Positions 41,024 through 49,667 of a stretch of DNA of 64,000 nucleotides are shown here, piece by piece. Each line of letters starts with the position of its first letter. Position 1 is the first letter of the stretch. The DNA comes from Pseudomonadota bacterium. GTDB lineage: Bacteria > Pseudomonadota > Gammaproteobacteria > Burkholderiales > Burkholderiaceae_C. Both the position numbers and the translations under genes were made by a program. The notes under the pieces were generated by a model, which did not search any database, was not told the DNA's origin, and saw only the letters and a list, made by a program, of their open reading frames with translations. The stretch covers positions 19,892 through 83,891 of the forward strand of contig JAIUOM010000002.1 in NCBI GenBank assembly GCA_020161215.1, in the 5' to 3' direction.

Positions 41024-41073
41024 CATCGAAATACAAGTCCTTGGCACCCAGGGCGCGGCCCGGGTTGCCCGGC

Positions 41074-41274
41074 TCACTTGGTCAGGATCAGCTTGCCCTG
41101 GCGCGTGGTCTGCAGGCGGTAGATTTCGCCGTTGTGGCGAATTTCGACCATGCGTTGGCCCTGCAGCAGCAGGTCGCTGCACAGCGGTGGCGATAGGCGG
41201 GACGGCGCGGGCCAAGCGGTCGCCGCCGGCGAGGCGGGCCTGGTGGGGGAGCCGGTCGGCGGCGGACGGTTCAT
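41074..41274 (-). CDS. hemP: Hemin uptake protein HemP
   Basis: 66-residue small protein; the conserved HemP/HmuP core SDLLLQGQRMVEIRHNGEIYRLQTTRQGKLILTK-type segment fills the C-terminal half (given here in outline: SDLLLQG, IRHNGEIYRL, TRQGKLILTK). The N-terminal half is proline-rich and variable. It overlaps the exbD stop by four bases (ATGA). In Bradyrhizobium and Burkholderia relatives HemP/HmuP is needed for expression of heme-receptor genes. It ends the tonB-exbB-exbD-hemP run. Confidence 0.9.
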   Translation of the reverse strand: MNRPPPTGSPTRPASPAATAWPAPSRLSPPLCSDLLLQGQRMVEIRHNGEIYRLQTTRQGKLILTK

Positions 41275-41687
41275 GGCGCGCGGGCGGGTTCCGTCACGAA
41301 GCCGACCTTGCGCAGCCCCGCCTGCTGGGCCATGGCCAGCAGTTGCGCCACGCGTTCGTAGCGCACCGCCTTGTCGCCCTGGATGTGCAGGTCGGGCTGC
41401 GGGGTCTTGGCCGCCTCGGCCTGCAACAGGCCGGGCAGTGCGGCGTCGGCCACCGGCGCGTCGCCCAGCAGGTAGCCGCCGTCGGCTTGCACCGACAGGC
41501 GCAGCGTCTCGGGCTTGATCAGCTCCTTTTCGCTGCTGGCGCGTGGCAGGTCCACGCTGACCGCATGTTTCATCATCGGCACGGTGACGATGAACACGAT
41601 CAGCAGCACCAGCATCACGTCGATGAACGGGACCATGTTGATCTCGCTCATCACCTCGTTCGAGTCGTCGGTGCGAAAGCCGGCCAT
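41271..41687 (-). CDS. exbD: TonB energy-transducing protein ExbD
   Basis: 138-residue inner-membrane protein with one N-terminal transmembrane helix that holds the key aspartate (INMVPFIDVMLVLLIVFIV; Asp at about 24) and a periplasmic domain. With ExbB it uses the proton gradient to energise TonB. It lies 16 bp after exbB and is coupled to hemP. Confidence 0.95.
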   Translation of the reverse strand: MAGFRTDDSNEVMSEINMVPFIDVMLVLLIVFIVTVPMMKHAVSVDLPRASSEKELIKPETLRLSVQADGGYLLGDAPVADAALPGLLQAEAAKTPQPDLHIQGDKAVRYERVAQLLAMAQQAGLRKVGFVTEPARAP

Positions 41688-41703
41688 GGCGTGCTCCTTG
41701 CGT

Positions 41704-42429
41704 TCAACGCGGCTTCAGGGACACCACGGCGGCGCCGGCCGCGCCGGCCGTGCCCGCCGTGACCCGCGCGCCGGTGACGTACAGCGCGTGCAGATCGTGC
41801 GCGAAGCGCCCGAGCCGCGCCACGATCACCTTGTGGCCACGCACCAGGGCGTTGTAGCCCAGCACGGCGGGAATGGCCACCGCCAGGCCCAGGGCGGTCA
41901 TGATCAGCGCCTCGCCAATCGGGCCGGCGACCTGGTCGATGCTGGCCTGGCCGCTGGCGCCGATGCGCATCAGCGCGTGGTAAATGCCCCACACGGTGCC
42001 GAACAGGCCCACGAAGGGCGCCGTGGAGCCGACCGAGGCCAGCAGCGCCAGCCCGCTTTGCAGGTGGCCGGCGCTGCGGTCGATGCTGCCTTGCAGCGCG
42101 CGCGAGACCCAGTCGCTGACGTCCAGCCTGTCGTGCAGCTGGGCCTGCGTGGCGCGGTGGTGCGCGGCGGCTTCGCGGCCTTCCAGCGCCAGGTCGCGGA
42201 ACGGGTTGGCTTCGGCATCGCCCAGGCGCGCCATTCCCTCGGCCATGTCACCGGCATGCCAGAACGAGTCGACCTGGCGCGCCAGGCGCTGGGTGCGCAA
42301 CACGCCCAATGCCTTGACCACGATGACCACCCACGACACCACCGACATGGCCAGCAGCACCGCGAAGATGGCGCGCGTGACGCCATCGCCCTGGGTCCAG
42401 ACATGCAGTACACCGAAACTTGATTCCAT
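41704..42429 (-). CDS. exbB: TonB energy-transducing protein ExbB
   Basis: 241-residue MotA/TolQ/ExbB-family protein with three membrane helices (about 17-37, 118-145 and 160-185). Conserved SVGSTAPFVGLFGTVWGI and ALGLAVAIPAVLGYN motifs are present. The ATG at 42429 (MESSFGVLHVW) is preferred over a start 15 residues upstream because ExbB proteins start just before the first helix. It lies 8 bp downstream of tonB. Confidence 0.95.
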   Translation of the reverse strand: MESSFGVLHVWTQGDGVTRAIFAVLLAMSVVSWVVIVVKALGVLRTQRLARQVDSFWHAGDMAEGMARLGDAEANPFRDLALEGREAAAHHRATQAQLHDRLDVSDWVSRALQGSIDRSAGHLQSGLALLASVGSTAPFVGLFGTVWGIYHALMRIGASGQASIDQVAGPIGEALIMTALGLAVAIPAVLGYNALVRGHKVIVARLGRFAHDLHALYVTGARVTAGTAGAAGAAVVSLKPR

Positions 42430-42437
42430 GTTGATGA

Positions 42438-43199
42438 TTACTCCAAGACAAAATTGATGGGCACGTTGAACCACATCGCCTCCGGCGTGCCGTTGCGTGT
42501 GCCGGGGGTGTAGCGCCAGCGGTCGCGCGCGGTCTCCAGCGCCACCTCGTCCAGGCGCTCGAAACCGCTGGAGCGCTGGATACGCGCCTCCTGGGCACGG
42601 CCGTTGACGCCGATCAGCACGCGCACGATGACGCGGCCCGATTCGCCCATGCGGCGGCTCATGGCCGGGTAGGGCGGCGGTGGGTTGTTGAGGTAGGCCG
42701 CGCTGGACGACGGCTGGACCAGCACCGGGGCGGCCGGGGCCGGCGCGGGTGCGGGAGCCGCCGGCGCGGGCGGGCTGCTCGGGGCGGGCGTGGCCTGCGC
42801 GGCCGTGGGGGGCGTGGTGGAGGGCACATCGCGTGCCACCGGGGCGGGCGCCGGAGCCGGCATCGGCGTGGGCGCACGCCGCACCGGCTCGGGGGCTTTC
42901 CTGACGCGCGGTGGGCTGCGCTCGGGTTTGGGCGCGGGCGCTGGAACTGGCGCGGGGGCCGGGGCGGGCTGGGGGACGGGCGTCGGCGCCGGTTGTGGCA
43001 CGGGCGCCGGGGCTGGTGGGGGCAGCAATTCAACCCGCAGCTCGGGCAGCACCCGCACCGGCACGTCCTGGCGCCAGCGGGTCGAATCCAGCGCCCACAA
43101 GGCCAGCCCATGCGCCAGCACCACGCCACCGGCGATCAACAGGAGACGGGTGGGAGGAGGCACGAGGGGGACAGTCAGGGACAGGGCAGACGCGGACAT
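42438..43199 (-). CDS. tonB: TonB energy transducer
   Basis: 253 residues: an N-terminal transmembrane anchor (LLLIAGGVVLAHGLALWAL), a long Pro/Ala-rich periplasm-spanning linker (about 55-165, many PAP and PVP units), and a C-terminal TonB domain (YPAMSRRMGESGRVIVRVLI; RDRWRYTPGTRNGTP). It transmits proton-motive energy to outer-membrane receptors such as the one at 45.6-48.0 kb. Confidence 0.94.
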   Translation of the reverse strand: MSASALSLTVPLVPPPTRLLLIAGGVVLAHGLALWALDSTRWRQDVPVRVLPELRVELLPPPAPAPVPQPAPTPVPQPAPAPAPVPAPAPKPERSPPRVRKAPEPVRRAPTPMPAPAPAPVARDVPSTTPPTAAQATPAPSSPPAPAAPAPAPAPAAPVLVQPSSSAAYLNNPPPPYPAMSRRMGESGRVIVRVLIGVNGRAQEARIQRSSGFERLDEVALETARDRWRYTPGTRNGTPEAMWFNVPINFVLE

Positions 43200-43267
43200 G
43201 ATACGAATCGGAGCCAGCCGAGGCTGCGCACCAGCGCGGGGCGGTCACGGGTGGCGGCTGGTGGGGC

Positions 43268-43357
43268 TCAGCGTGGTGGCGGCCGGAACACCCAGCCCAG
43301 GGCCAGGGACACCAGGGCCAGGGCACCGATCAAGACCCAGAAGGCGGTGCTGTCCAT
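43268..43357 (-). CDS. Possible 29-residue single-membrane-helix protein
   Basis: A short frame, M-DSTAFWVLIGALALVSLALG-WVF followed by RPPPR, lies between bfd and tonB on the same strand. It is one hydrophobic helix with a basic tail. The position in an intact operon and the clean helix argue for translation, but the size makes chance possible, and no homologue is recognised. A weak GGA-rich site precedes the ATG at 43357. Confidence 0.4.
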   Translation of the reverse strand: MDSTAFWVLIGALALVSLALGWVFRPPPR

Positions 43358-43386
43358 GCGCTTGCTGGGTTCCTGGCGCGCGGGGC

Positions 43387-43614
43387 TCAGGCGGCGCAGG
43401 CCAGCGCAGTCGAGGGCATGGCACCGGCGTCGCGCAGGGCGGCCACTGGATGGCTCTTGTCGCACTGCGACACGATGTCGCGCGCGCACTGCTCGCAGCG
43501 GCCGCAGCAGGTGGCCACGCCCAGCTCGAGCTGGATGTCGTCAAAGCCCATGCCGGCCCGCGCATGGCGCGCGATGTCGCGGTCGGAAATGCGGTTGCAC
43601 ACACAAACAATCAT
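43387..43614 (-). CDS. bfd: Bacterioferritin-associated ferredoxin
   Basis: 75-residue [2Fe-2S] protein with the Bfd ligand set CVC near the N-terminus and CCGRCEQC in the middle. Bfd reduces and mobilises iron stored in bacterioferritin; a bacterioferritin gene (bfr) lies 9 kb away in this window. A Fur-box-like site is 41 bp upstream of the start, consistent with induction in iron shortage. Confidence 0.92.
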   Translation of the reverse strand: MIVCVCNRISDRDIARHARAGMGFDDIQLELGVATCCGRCEQCARDIVSQCDKSHPVAALRDAGAMPSTALACAA

Positions 43615-43654
43615 GTCGCTGCAAGGTGAGGATGAATCGGTGATTGCAATATTA

Positions 43655-43675
43655 AATGAGAATGATTTGCATTGT
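43655..43675. promoter_or_regulatory. Fur-box-like site upstream of bfd
   Basis: AAATGAGAATGATTTGCATTG resembles the Fur consensus (GATAATGATAATCATTATC). It precedes bfd and the tonB-exbBD-hemP genes on the minus strand. Confidence 0.7.
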
Positions 43676-44778
43676 CAATATCCCAACAACGCCGGTGTGG
43701 CCTCTTGCACGCCGCGGCAGCCGGTCAGCGCCATGGCCATCTCCAGCTCATCGCGCAGCAGGCGGATCATGTGCGCCACGCCGGGCGCGCCGGCCACCGC
43801 CAGAGCGTGGGCCACGGGGCGTCCGACCAGCACGCCATGCGCGCCCAGGGCCAGCGCCTTCAGCACGTCGGTGCCGCGCCGGATGCCGCCGTCCACCAGC
43901 AGCGGCAGCGCGTCGCCCACGGCCTCGGCGATGCGTGGCAGGGCCTGGGCGGTGGGGGGCACGGTGTCGAGCGTGCGCCCGCCGTGGTTGCTGACGATCA
44001 GGCCCGCCACGCCGGCTTGCGCGGCCTGCCGCGCATCGGCCGGGTGCAGCACGCCCTTGAGCCAGATCGGCAGGCGGCTTTCGGCGCGCAGCCAGGCCAC
44101 GTCGTCCCAGCCGGGGGCCTGGGCGGGCAGGCCGGCGCAGTAGGTGTCGGCGGGCGGGGGCGTGCCGGGGGGCGGCAGGTCGGCCAGATGCACCGCCGAC
44201 ACGCCGGCCGGCAGGCGCAGCGGGTGGCGGCGTTCGGCGTCGCGCGCGCCCTGCACAGGCGCGTCCACCGTCAGCACCAGGGCCTCGAACCCGGCCGTCT
44301 CGGCGCGCCGCAGCAAGGCCAGGTTGTGGGCACGCTCGGGCTGCCAGTACAGCTGAAACCACAGCGGCCCATGCCCCGGGTCACCCAGCACGGCGCGCGC
44401 CACGGTTTCCATGGGCACGCTGGACTGGGTGCTGAGGATGTAGCCGGCGCTCTGGGCGGCGGCGGCCAGCGCGCTGGCCAGCTCGCCCTCGGGGTGCGCC
44501 AGGCGCTGCAAGGCGACAGGCGCCAGGAAGATCGGGTGCGCCACGGGCCGCCCGGCGATGCGGGTGGCGGTGTTCCCACCACGCAGATCGCCCAGCACGC
44601 GCGGCCAGAGCGCCAGGCGCTGCCAGGCCTCGTGGTTGGCGCGCAGCGTGTGTTCATCGCCCGCGCCACCGTCGAAGAAAGCGTGCACGCTGGGCGACCA
44701 GCGCTCAGCCGCCTGCTCGGCGTAGTCGCCTAACGTGGCGGGCAATGGAGCGGGGGAGCGAACCAGCATTTCAGTCAT
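43675..44778 (-). CDS. FMN-dependent alpha-hydroxyacid oxidase/dehydrogenase
   Basis: 367-residue TIM-barrel flavoprotein of the lactate/glycolate oxidase family. The catalytic histidine and FMN-phosphate motifs are visible: LIVSNHGGRTLD, LLVDGGIRRGTDVLKALALGA and GRPVAHAL, plus LTVDAPVQGARDAE. It lacks extra membrane-insertion sequence, so it is probably soluble. The substrate is not evident. It sits inside an iron-uptake block between bfd and the PiuC-like gene, an association known in some Burkholderiales genomes. The start at 44778 is preferred over a TTG at 44802. Confidence 0.88.
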   Translation of the reverse strand: MTEMLVRSPAPLPATLGDYAEQAAERWSPSVHAFFDGGAGDEHTLRANHEAWQRLALWPRVLGDLRGGNTATRIAGRPVAHPIFLAPVALQRLAHPEGELASALAAAAQSAGYILSTQSSVPMETVARAVLGDPGHGPLWFQLYWQPERAHNLALLRRAETAGFEALVLTVDAPVQGARDAERRHPLRLPAGVSAVHLADLPPPGTPPPADTYCAGLPAQAPGWDDVAWLRAESRLPIWLKGVLHPADARQAAQAGVAGLIVSNHGGRTLDTVPPTAQALPRIAEAVGDALPLLVDGGIRRGTDVLKALALGAHGVLVGRPVAHALAVAGAPGVAHMIRLLRDELEMAMALTGCRGVQEATPALLGY

Positions 44779-44843
44779 GGGCAGCGCTGCATCCCGTTTC
44801 AACGATCAGAAGGCCGCGAAGCAGGCCATCCCAGCGGCTGCCG

Positions 44844-44864
44844 TGGCCGGGGTTCCCCCGGCCA
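44844..44864 (-). terminator. Strong hairpin downstream of the PiuC-like gene
   Basis: TGGCCGGGG (44844-44852) pairs with CCCCGGCCA (44856-44864), loop TTC. No T-run is seen. It lies in the 151-bp gap before the oxidase gene. Confidence 0.45.
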
Positions 44865-44929
44865 GTGGCTGCGCCCCCGGACGGGGGGAGGCGAAACATC
44901 GCGCAGCGAGTGGAGCCTGGGGGCGAGCG

Positions 44930-45619
44930 TCATGTACTTGCCCAAAGGCGCAGCAAGCGATGGTAGGTGCCTGACAGGCGCACCGTTTCTTCCGACTCGC
45001 CGTGGCGCTGACGCAGCGCCAGCAGGGCCATGTCCATGTCGAACAGCAGGCGGCGTTGTTCGTCGCCGCGCACCATGCTCTCGATCCAGAAAAAGCTGGC
45101 CAGGCGCTCACCGCGCGTGACGGGGGTGACTTCGTGCAGGTGGTGGCCGGGGTAGAGCACGGCGTCGCCCGCCGCCAGCTTGACGCGCTGCGGGCCCAGG
45201 GTGTCCTGGATATGCAGCTCGCCGCCGTCGTAGCTGTCGGGGTCGGCCAGGAACACGGTGCACGACAGGTCGGTGCGCACCCATTGGTCGGGCCGCTGTG
45301 AATGCAGCACGGCGCCGTCGATGTGCGCGCCGTAGTGGTTCGAGTCGCCGCCGTAGCGGTTGAACAGCGGGTTGAAGATCTTCTTGGGCAGAGCGGCCGA
45401 GAACAGCAGCGCGTCGCGTCGCAGCGCGCCCAGGATCAGCGCCTGCAGCTCGTCCGTGCCCGGGCTGTTGGGCGCCAACTGGCGGTTGTGCTTGTGCGCC
45501 ACCGCCTGGCTGCCGGCACTGCGCGCGCCTTCGTGCCACTCGGCCTCGGGCGCCAGCAGCAGCGCGCGGGCGCGCGCCAGTTCCTCGGGGGTGAGCAGTT
45601 GCTTGAAGGTCAGCAGCAT
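44930..45619 (-). CDS. PiuC/PKHD-type Fe(II)/2-oxoglutarate hydroxylase
   Basis: 229-residue dioxygenase. The iron ligands H-x-D are in GAHIDGA, the distal histidine is in HHLHEVTPV, and the 2-oxoglutarate arginine is in GERLASFF. Genes of this family usually sit next to a TonB-dependent siderophore receptor, as here, only 13 bp downstream of the receptor gene, suggesting one transcript. The natural substrate is unknown. Confidence 0.92.
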   Translation of the reverse strand: MLLTFKQLLTPEELARARALLLAPEAEWHEGARSAGSQAVAHKHNRQLAPNSPGTDELQALILGALRRDALLFSAALPKKIFNPLFNRYGGDSNHYGAHIDGAVLHSQRPDQWVRTDLSCTVFLADPDSYDGGELHIQDTLGPQRVKLAAGDAVLYPGHHLHEVTPVTRGERLASFFWIESMVRGDEQRRLLFDMDMALLALRQRHGESEETVRLSGTYHRLLRLWAST

Positions 45620-45631
45620 GGCGGTGGGGGG

Positions 45632-47998
45632 TTAGAACAAGGTCTTGAGGGTGAGCTGCACGCGGCGCGGCTGGCCGGGGGCGTAAAAGCCCCGGTACAG
45701 CGCGTCGGCGTAGAGCTTGTCGGTCAGGTTCGTCACGTTCAGGCGCAGCGAGGTGTTGGCGTTGACGGTGTACTCGGCCATGGCGTCGAAGGTGACGAAG
45801 CCGGCCGCTTTCACGGCCCGGTTGCCGTCCGGGTTCTGGCTGCCGCGGTAGTTGGCGCCCAGGCCCAGGCGCAGATTGGGCAACACGCGGTAGGTGGTCC
45901 ACACGCTGCCGCTGTGCTTGGGTGTCAGGCCCGGGCGGTCGCCCTGGACCTGCGCGCCGCCGCCGCTGGCCGCCAGCGCCTGGTTGCTGCGGTCGATCTT
46001 GGCACTGGGGATCCAGGTGTGGTTCCAGAACAGCTCCCAGGCCGGGGTGAGGCGGCCGGCGGCGTTGAACTCCATGCCGGCGGCGTGCCGCTTGCCCGAC
46101 AGCAGGTACTGCGTGGCGGCGCTGTCCGGGTCCTGGTTGCGTTCGTTGAACTTCTCCGAGTAGAAGAACGCCGCGCCGAGCATCAGGCGCTTGTCCAGCA
46201 CGTCCCATTTGCCGCCGATCTCCAGGTTGCGGCTTTTCTCTGGCGGGGTGTTGGCCAGGTTCTGGTTGGGGCTGTTGGGGGTGTACTGGTAGGCGTCGCC
46301 CGAGGTGTTGTAGGACGTGCCGTAGGAGACGTAGTACGAACTGCTGTCGTCCGGCTGGTAAATCAGGCCCAGGCGCGGGCTCCACAGCGTCTCGCTCTTG
46401 GAAAAGCTGTAGCCCGGCGTCACCGTGCCATTGGCGGAGGTGGTGGTGGCGGTGTCGTACTCGCCCTTGAAGTAGTCCATGCGCAGGCCGCCCACCAACT
46501 TCCACTGCGGGGTGAAGGCCACCGTATCCTGCACGTACAAGCCGATATTGCGGGCCGTGAAGTCGTTGTAGACCGGGTTGCCGCGGGTGTCGGGGCGCCA
46601 GTCGCCGTTGTTGGGCGTGCCGACGCTGGTGTTCAACCCGCTGGCGGCGCCGGGGAAATTGTTGTTGCGGCGCGCGTCCTCGTAGTACAGATCGGCGCCG
46701 GCCAGCAGCTTGTGCTCCATTCCGCCCCAGCGGTAGTTGTTGCTGTAGTCGCTTTGCAGCTGCGTGGTGTCGCTGCGGCCGACGCGGCCCTTCGGCGAGC
46801 GGGTCAGCACCGTGTCGGGGCCCCAGTTGGCCAGGGTGGTGGGTTGACCGTTGGTGGTGCCGAAGCGGATCACGCTGCTCCAGAGGTCGCGCTCGTAGCG
46901 ACCCTGACGGAACTGGGTTTTCAGCTGGCCGCCATCGTCGAAGCGGTGCAGGTGCGACAGCGTGCCGTAGGTGGCGGAGGTGTCCAGCTTGTCGCTGTTC
47001 AGGCCGTAGAAATTCTTGGCCGGCAGCGTGGGCACGAGGCGGCCGTCGCGCACGAACCAGGGGTGGCTGAAGCTGGAGCGGCCGTCGATGTCCAGGTGGT
47101 ACACCCCCACCGAGAACTCGTCGCGCGTGCCGATGCCCCAGCGGAAGGTGGGCGCCAGGCCCAGCTTGCGCTGCTTGCCGCCCCAGTTGTCGGCGTCGTG
47201 CGCCAGCACGTTCAGGCGCAGGGCCGCGTCCTGACCGGTGTGCCAGTTGAAATCACCTTGCACGCGCTTTTCCTGCCCCGAGCCGATGGTGGCGCTGACC
47301 TCGTGCTGGTCCATCAAAAACGGTTGCTTGCTGACCTGGTTGATGACCCCGCCCGTGGAGCCCTTGCCGAACAACATCGAGGCCGATCCCTTGATGATCT
47401 CGACCCGGTCGTCGTTGAAGGTGTCGCGCTCGTACAGCGTGCCATCGCGCATGCCGTCGCGGTAGATGTCGCCGGCCTGGCCGAGCGAGAAGCCGCGCAG
47501 GCGCACGTCTTCCTCACCTGTTTCGCCGGCCTGGAAGGTGACGCCGGCGGTGCTGCGCAGCACGTCGCGGAAGTCGTCCAGGTTGCGGTCGTTCATCAGC
47601 TTCTCGGTCATCACCGTGACGCTCTGCGGGATGTCGAGCAGCGATTGCTCGCCCTTGCCGATGCTGGTGGTGATGGCACGCAAGGTGGTGGCGTTGTTGG
47701 TCGCACCGCCGATGGTGTTGCCGTGCACCGTCACGGTGGGCAGCGAGCCGGCCGCGCCAGGGGTTTGTGCGGCCGGGCTGACGGGCTTGGGTGCGCCCTC
47801 GCCAACGGGTGGGTCTGCCTGCGCCCAGGCGCCCACATGGAGTGAACCGGCCAGCAGCATGGCGCCCAAGGGCAGCACCGGAGCCGGTCGCACCGGGGAT
47901 TCGGGCGATGCCGGCGCGTGGGCGCCGCGGCCAAGGTCCGTGCCGGTGTTCAGATGGGGTTGGGGACGGTGGCTCAGGGTATCGGGGGTGAAGGGCAT
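45632..47998 (-). CDS. TonB-dependent siderophore receptor (Fiu/PiuA-like)
   Basis: 788-residue outer-membrane receptor. A signal-type leader (VLPLGAMLLAGSLHVGAWAQ) is preceded by about 40 polar residues, then a plug domain (IPQSVTVMTEKLMNDRNLDD; RDGMRDGTLYERDTFN; GKGSTGGVINQVSK) and a 22-strand barrel ending in the export signal ...LTLKTLF. The Fiu/PiuA class imports catecholate iron complexes. A Fur-box-like site lies about 185 bp upstream. The ATG at 47998 has only a weak ribosome site, and an internal start just before the hydrophobic leader is possible. Confidence 0.92.
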   Translation of the reverse strand: MPFTPDTLSHRPQPHLNTGTDLGRGAHAPASPESPVRPAPVLPLGAMLLAGSLHVGAWAQADPPVGEGAPKPVSPAAQTPGAAGSLPTVTVHGNTIGGATNNATTLRAITTSIGKGEQSLLDIPQSVTVMTEKLMNDRNLDDFRDVLRSTAGVTFQAGETGEEDVRLRGFSLGQAGDIYRDGMRDGTLYERDTFNDDRVEIIKGSASMLFGKGSTGGVINQVSKQPFLMDQHEVSATIGSGQEKRVQGDFNWHTGQDAALRLNVLAHDADNWGGKQRKLGLAPTFRWGIGTRDEFSVGVYHLDIDGRSSFSHPWFVRDGRLVPTLPAKNFYGLNSDKLDTSATYGTLSHLHRFDDGGQLKTQFRQGRYERDLWSSVIRFGTTNGQPTTLANWGPDTVLTRSPKGRVGRSDTTQLQSDYSNNYRWGGMEHKLLAGADLYYEDARRNNNFPGAASGLNTSVGTPNNGDWRPDTRGNPVYNDFTARNIGLYVQDTVAFTPQWKLVGGLRMDYFKGEYDTATTTSANGTVTPGYSFSKSETLWSPRLGLIYQPDDSSSYYVSYGTSYNTSGDAYQYTPNSPNQNLANTPPEKSRNLEIGGKWDVLDKRLMLGAAFFYSEKFNERNQDPDSAATQYLLSGKRHAAGMEFNAAGRLTPAWELFWNHTWIPSAKIDRSNQALAASGGGAQVQGDRPGLTPKHSGSVWTTYRVLPNLRLGLGANYRGSQNPDGNRAVKAAGFVTFDAMAEYTVNANTSLRLNVTNLTDKLYADALYRGFYAPGQPRRVQLTLKTLF

Positions 47999-48360
47999 GG
48001 CAGGCGGCCTCGCAAAGAGCAAAAAAGGGCGATGGCTGGCTACCGCTGGCGAATCGGCGCGCGCACGATGGTGCAAGCGGCAAGAGCAGGGAAGGAGCGG
48101 CGCGGCGGCTCCTTCCCGCCTTGCCTCAGTCCGGGTCTCGCTGCATGGCTGGCACGAAGGGTGGCCTCAAGTGTAATACACAATGAGAATGATTCGCATT
48201 AGTGTTGTACCAAGACGACGCCCGGGCGGCGATGGACTGCCCGGGCAGCCGTCACCCGTTCCGCTGGCCTCTCCATTCCCAAACAAAATGGCGTGAGGGG
48301 GTCGCCCGACCGGCGGGCCGCGCATTCCGCGTGTTGCCCGCGAGAGGGGCGCGGACCAAA
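47999..48360. other. 362-bp divergent intergenic region, receptor / transporter
   Basis: No convincing gene is seen. It holds a Fur-box-like site (48182-48201), TAATACACAATGAGAAT-type AT-rich sequence at 48171-48190, and GC-rich flanks. The long upstream reading frames are extensions without homology. Confidence 0.6.
48182..48201. promoter_or_regulatory. Fur-box-like site upstream of the TonB-dependent receptor
   Basis: AATGAGAATGATTCGCATTA, nearly the same as the site before bfd. The surrounding bases are AT-rich in an otherwise GC-rich region, as expected for a promoter. Confidence 0.75.
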
Positions 48361-49548
48361 ATGACCGGCAAGCAGACGCTTGCCGCAGCCCCGGCGCGGT
48401 CTTGGACCGATGTGGAGCGGCCGAGGCTCGGGGGCCGGCTCAGCTCTTCGTCTGGCACCCATGGGACTCATCCTCTGGAGCAACACCATGCAGACCCCCA
48501 CCCCGCACAGACGGTGCCGCCCTCGGCCCTTGCCGACATGTCACCGGCCTATTTCGGGCTGGTGATGGCCACCGGCATCGTGTCGCTGGCTTCGTTCATG
48601 ATGGGGCTTGGCACGGTCGCGCTGACCCTGCTCTATCTCAACATCGCGCAATATGTCGTGCTGTGGGTGCTGTACGTCCTGCGCGCCTGGCGCTATCCGC
48701 AGCGCTTTTTCGGCGACATGGTCAGCCACATGACCGGGCCGGGTTACTTCACCCTGGTCGCCGCCACCGGGGTGTTGTGCAGTCAGTTCATCTTGCTGCG
48801 CGAGAACCTGTTCGCCGGCAAGGTCCTGTGGCTGTTGTCGGCCTTGTTGGGCGGATGTTTGATCTACACCATCTTCACGGCCTTCACCATCAAGAGCAAC
48901 AAACCGTCGCTGGAAAAAGGCATCAGCGGCGCGTGGTTGCTGGCCGTGGTGGCCACGCAGTCGCTGGCGGTGTCGGGCGCGTTGCTGGCCGCACGCATTG
49001 ATCCGCCGTACCGGCTGGAGCTCAACCTGGTGGCCCTGTCCATGTGGCTGTGGGGCGGCATGCTCTACATCTGGCTCATTTCGCTGATCTTCTACCGCTA
49101 CATCTTTTTCGAGTTTTCGCCCAGCGATCTGTCGCCACCGTACTGGATCAACATGGGCGCGATGGCCATCTCCACGCTGGCGGGCTCGCTGCTGATCCTG
49201 AACGCCCCGCACGCGCCGTACCTGTGGTCCTTGCTGCCGTTTCTGAAAGGGTTCACGCTGCTGTACTGGGCCACCGGGACCTGGTGGATCCCGATGCTGC
49301 TGGTGCTCGGGATCTGGCGCTACTTCGTCAAACGACTTCCGTTTCAGTACGACCCGCTGTATTGGGGCGCGGTGTTCCCGATCGGCATGTACGCCGCCGC
49401 CACCTGGCAGATGATTCAGGCCATGGACCTGGGCTTTCTCACCCCGGTGCCGCATGTGTTTCTCTACGCCGCCCTGCTCGCATGGGGGATTACCTTCGTC
49501 GCGATGCTGCGTTCGTTGCTGCGCGGCCTGGGTGGCCGCAGGGCCTGA
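48361..49548 (+). CDS. SLAC1/TehA (TDT) family membrane transporter
   Basis: About 395 residues with a predicted ten-helix fold. The hydrophobic core starts at SPAYFGLVMATGIVSLAS and continues through FTLVAATGVLCSQFIL and MYAAATWQMIQAM, like tellurite-resistance/dicarboxylate or anion channel proteins of this family; the substrate is unknown. The start is unclear: the ATG at 48361 gives a 59-residue polar leader, the ATG at 48538 starts right at the core, and the best ribosome site (CTGGAG) precedes an ATG at 48488 that is out of frame. Confidence 0.8.
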   Translation: MTGKQTLAAAPARSWTDVERPRLGGRLSSSSGTHGTHPLEQHHADPHPAQTVPPSALADMSPAYFGLVMATGIVSLASFMMGLGTVALTLLYLNIAQYVVLWVLYVLRAWRYPQRFFGDMVSHMTGPGYFTLVAATGVLCSQFILLRENLFAGKVLWLLSALLGGCLIYTIFTAFTIKSNKPSLEKGISGAWLLAVVATQSLAVSGALLAARIDPPYRLELNLVALSMWLWGGMLYIWLISLIFYRYIFFEFSPSDLSPPYWINMGAMAISTLAGSLLILNAPHAPYLWSLLPFLKGFTLLYWATGTWWIPMLLVLGIWRYFVKRLPFQYDPLYWGAVFPIGMYAAATWQMIQAMDLGFLTPVPHVFLYAALLAWGITFVAMLRSLLRGLGGRRA

Positions 49549-49667
49549 GCGGCTGTGCGCCAACCCCCTCGGCCAGGCAAGAGAAAACGCAATGCGCCCG
49601 TGGTGACCGAAGGGTTTTGCTAAAGTGCATTGATCATTTGCATACACATGACATGGGAGGTGGCTTC

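Noticed and set aside
42720-43020. Low-complexity repeat in tonB as a mobile or CRISPR-like array
   Set aside because: It is the expected Pro/Ala linker of TonB with codon-level repetition and no spacer structure.
49630-49651. TGCA-N9-TGCA before the ABC transporter as a BoxR operator
   Set aside because: Spacing differs from the N6 seen twice in the box region, and it is not placed on a clear promoter.
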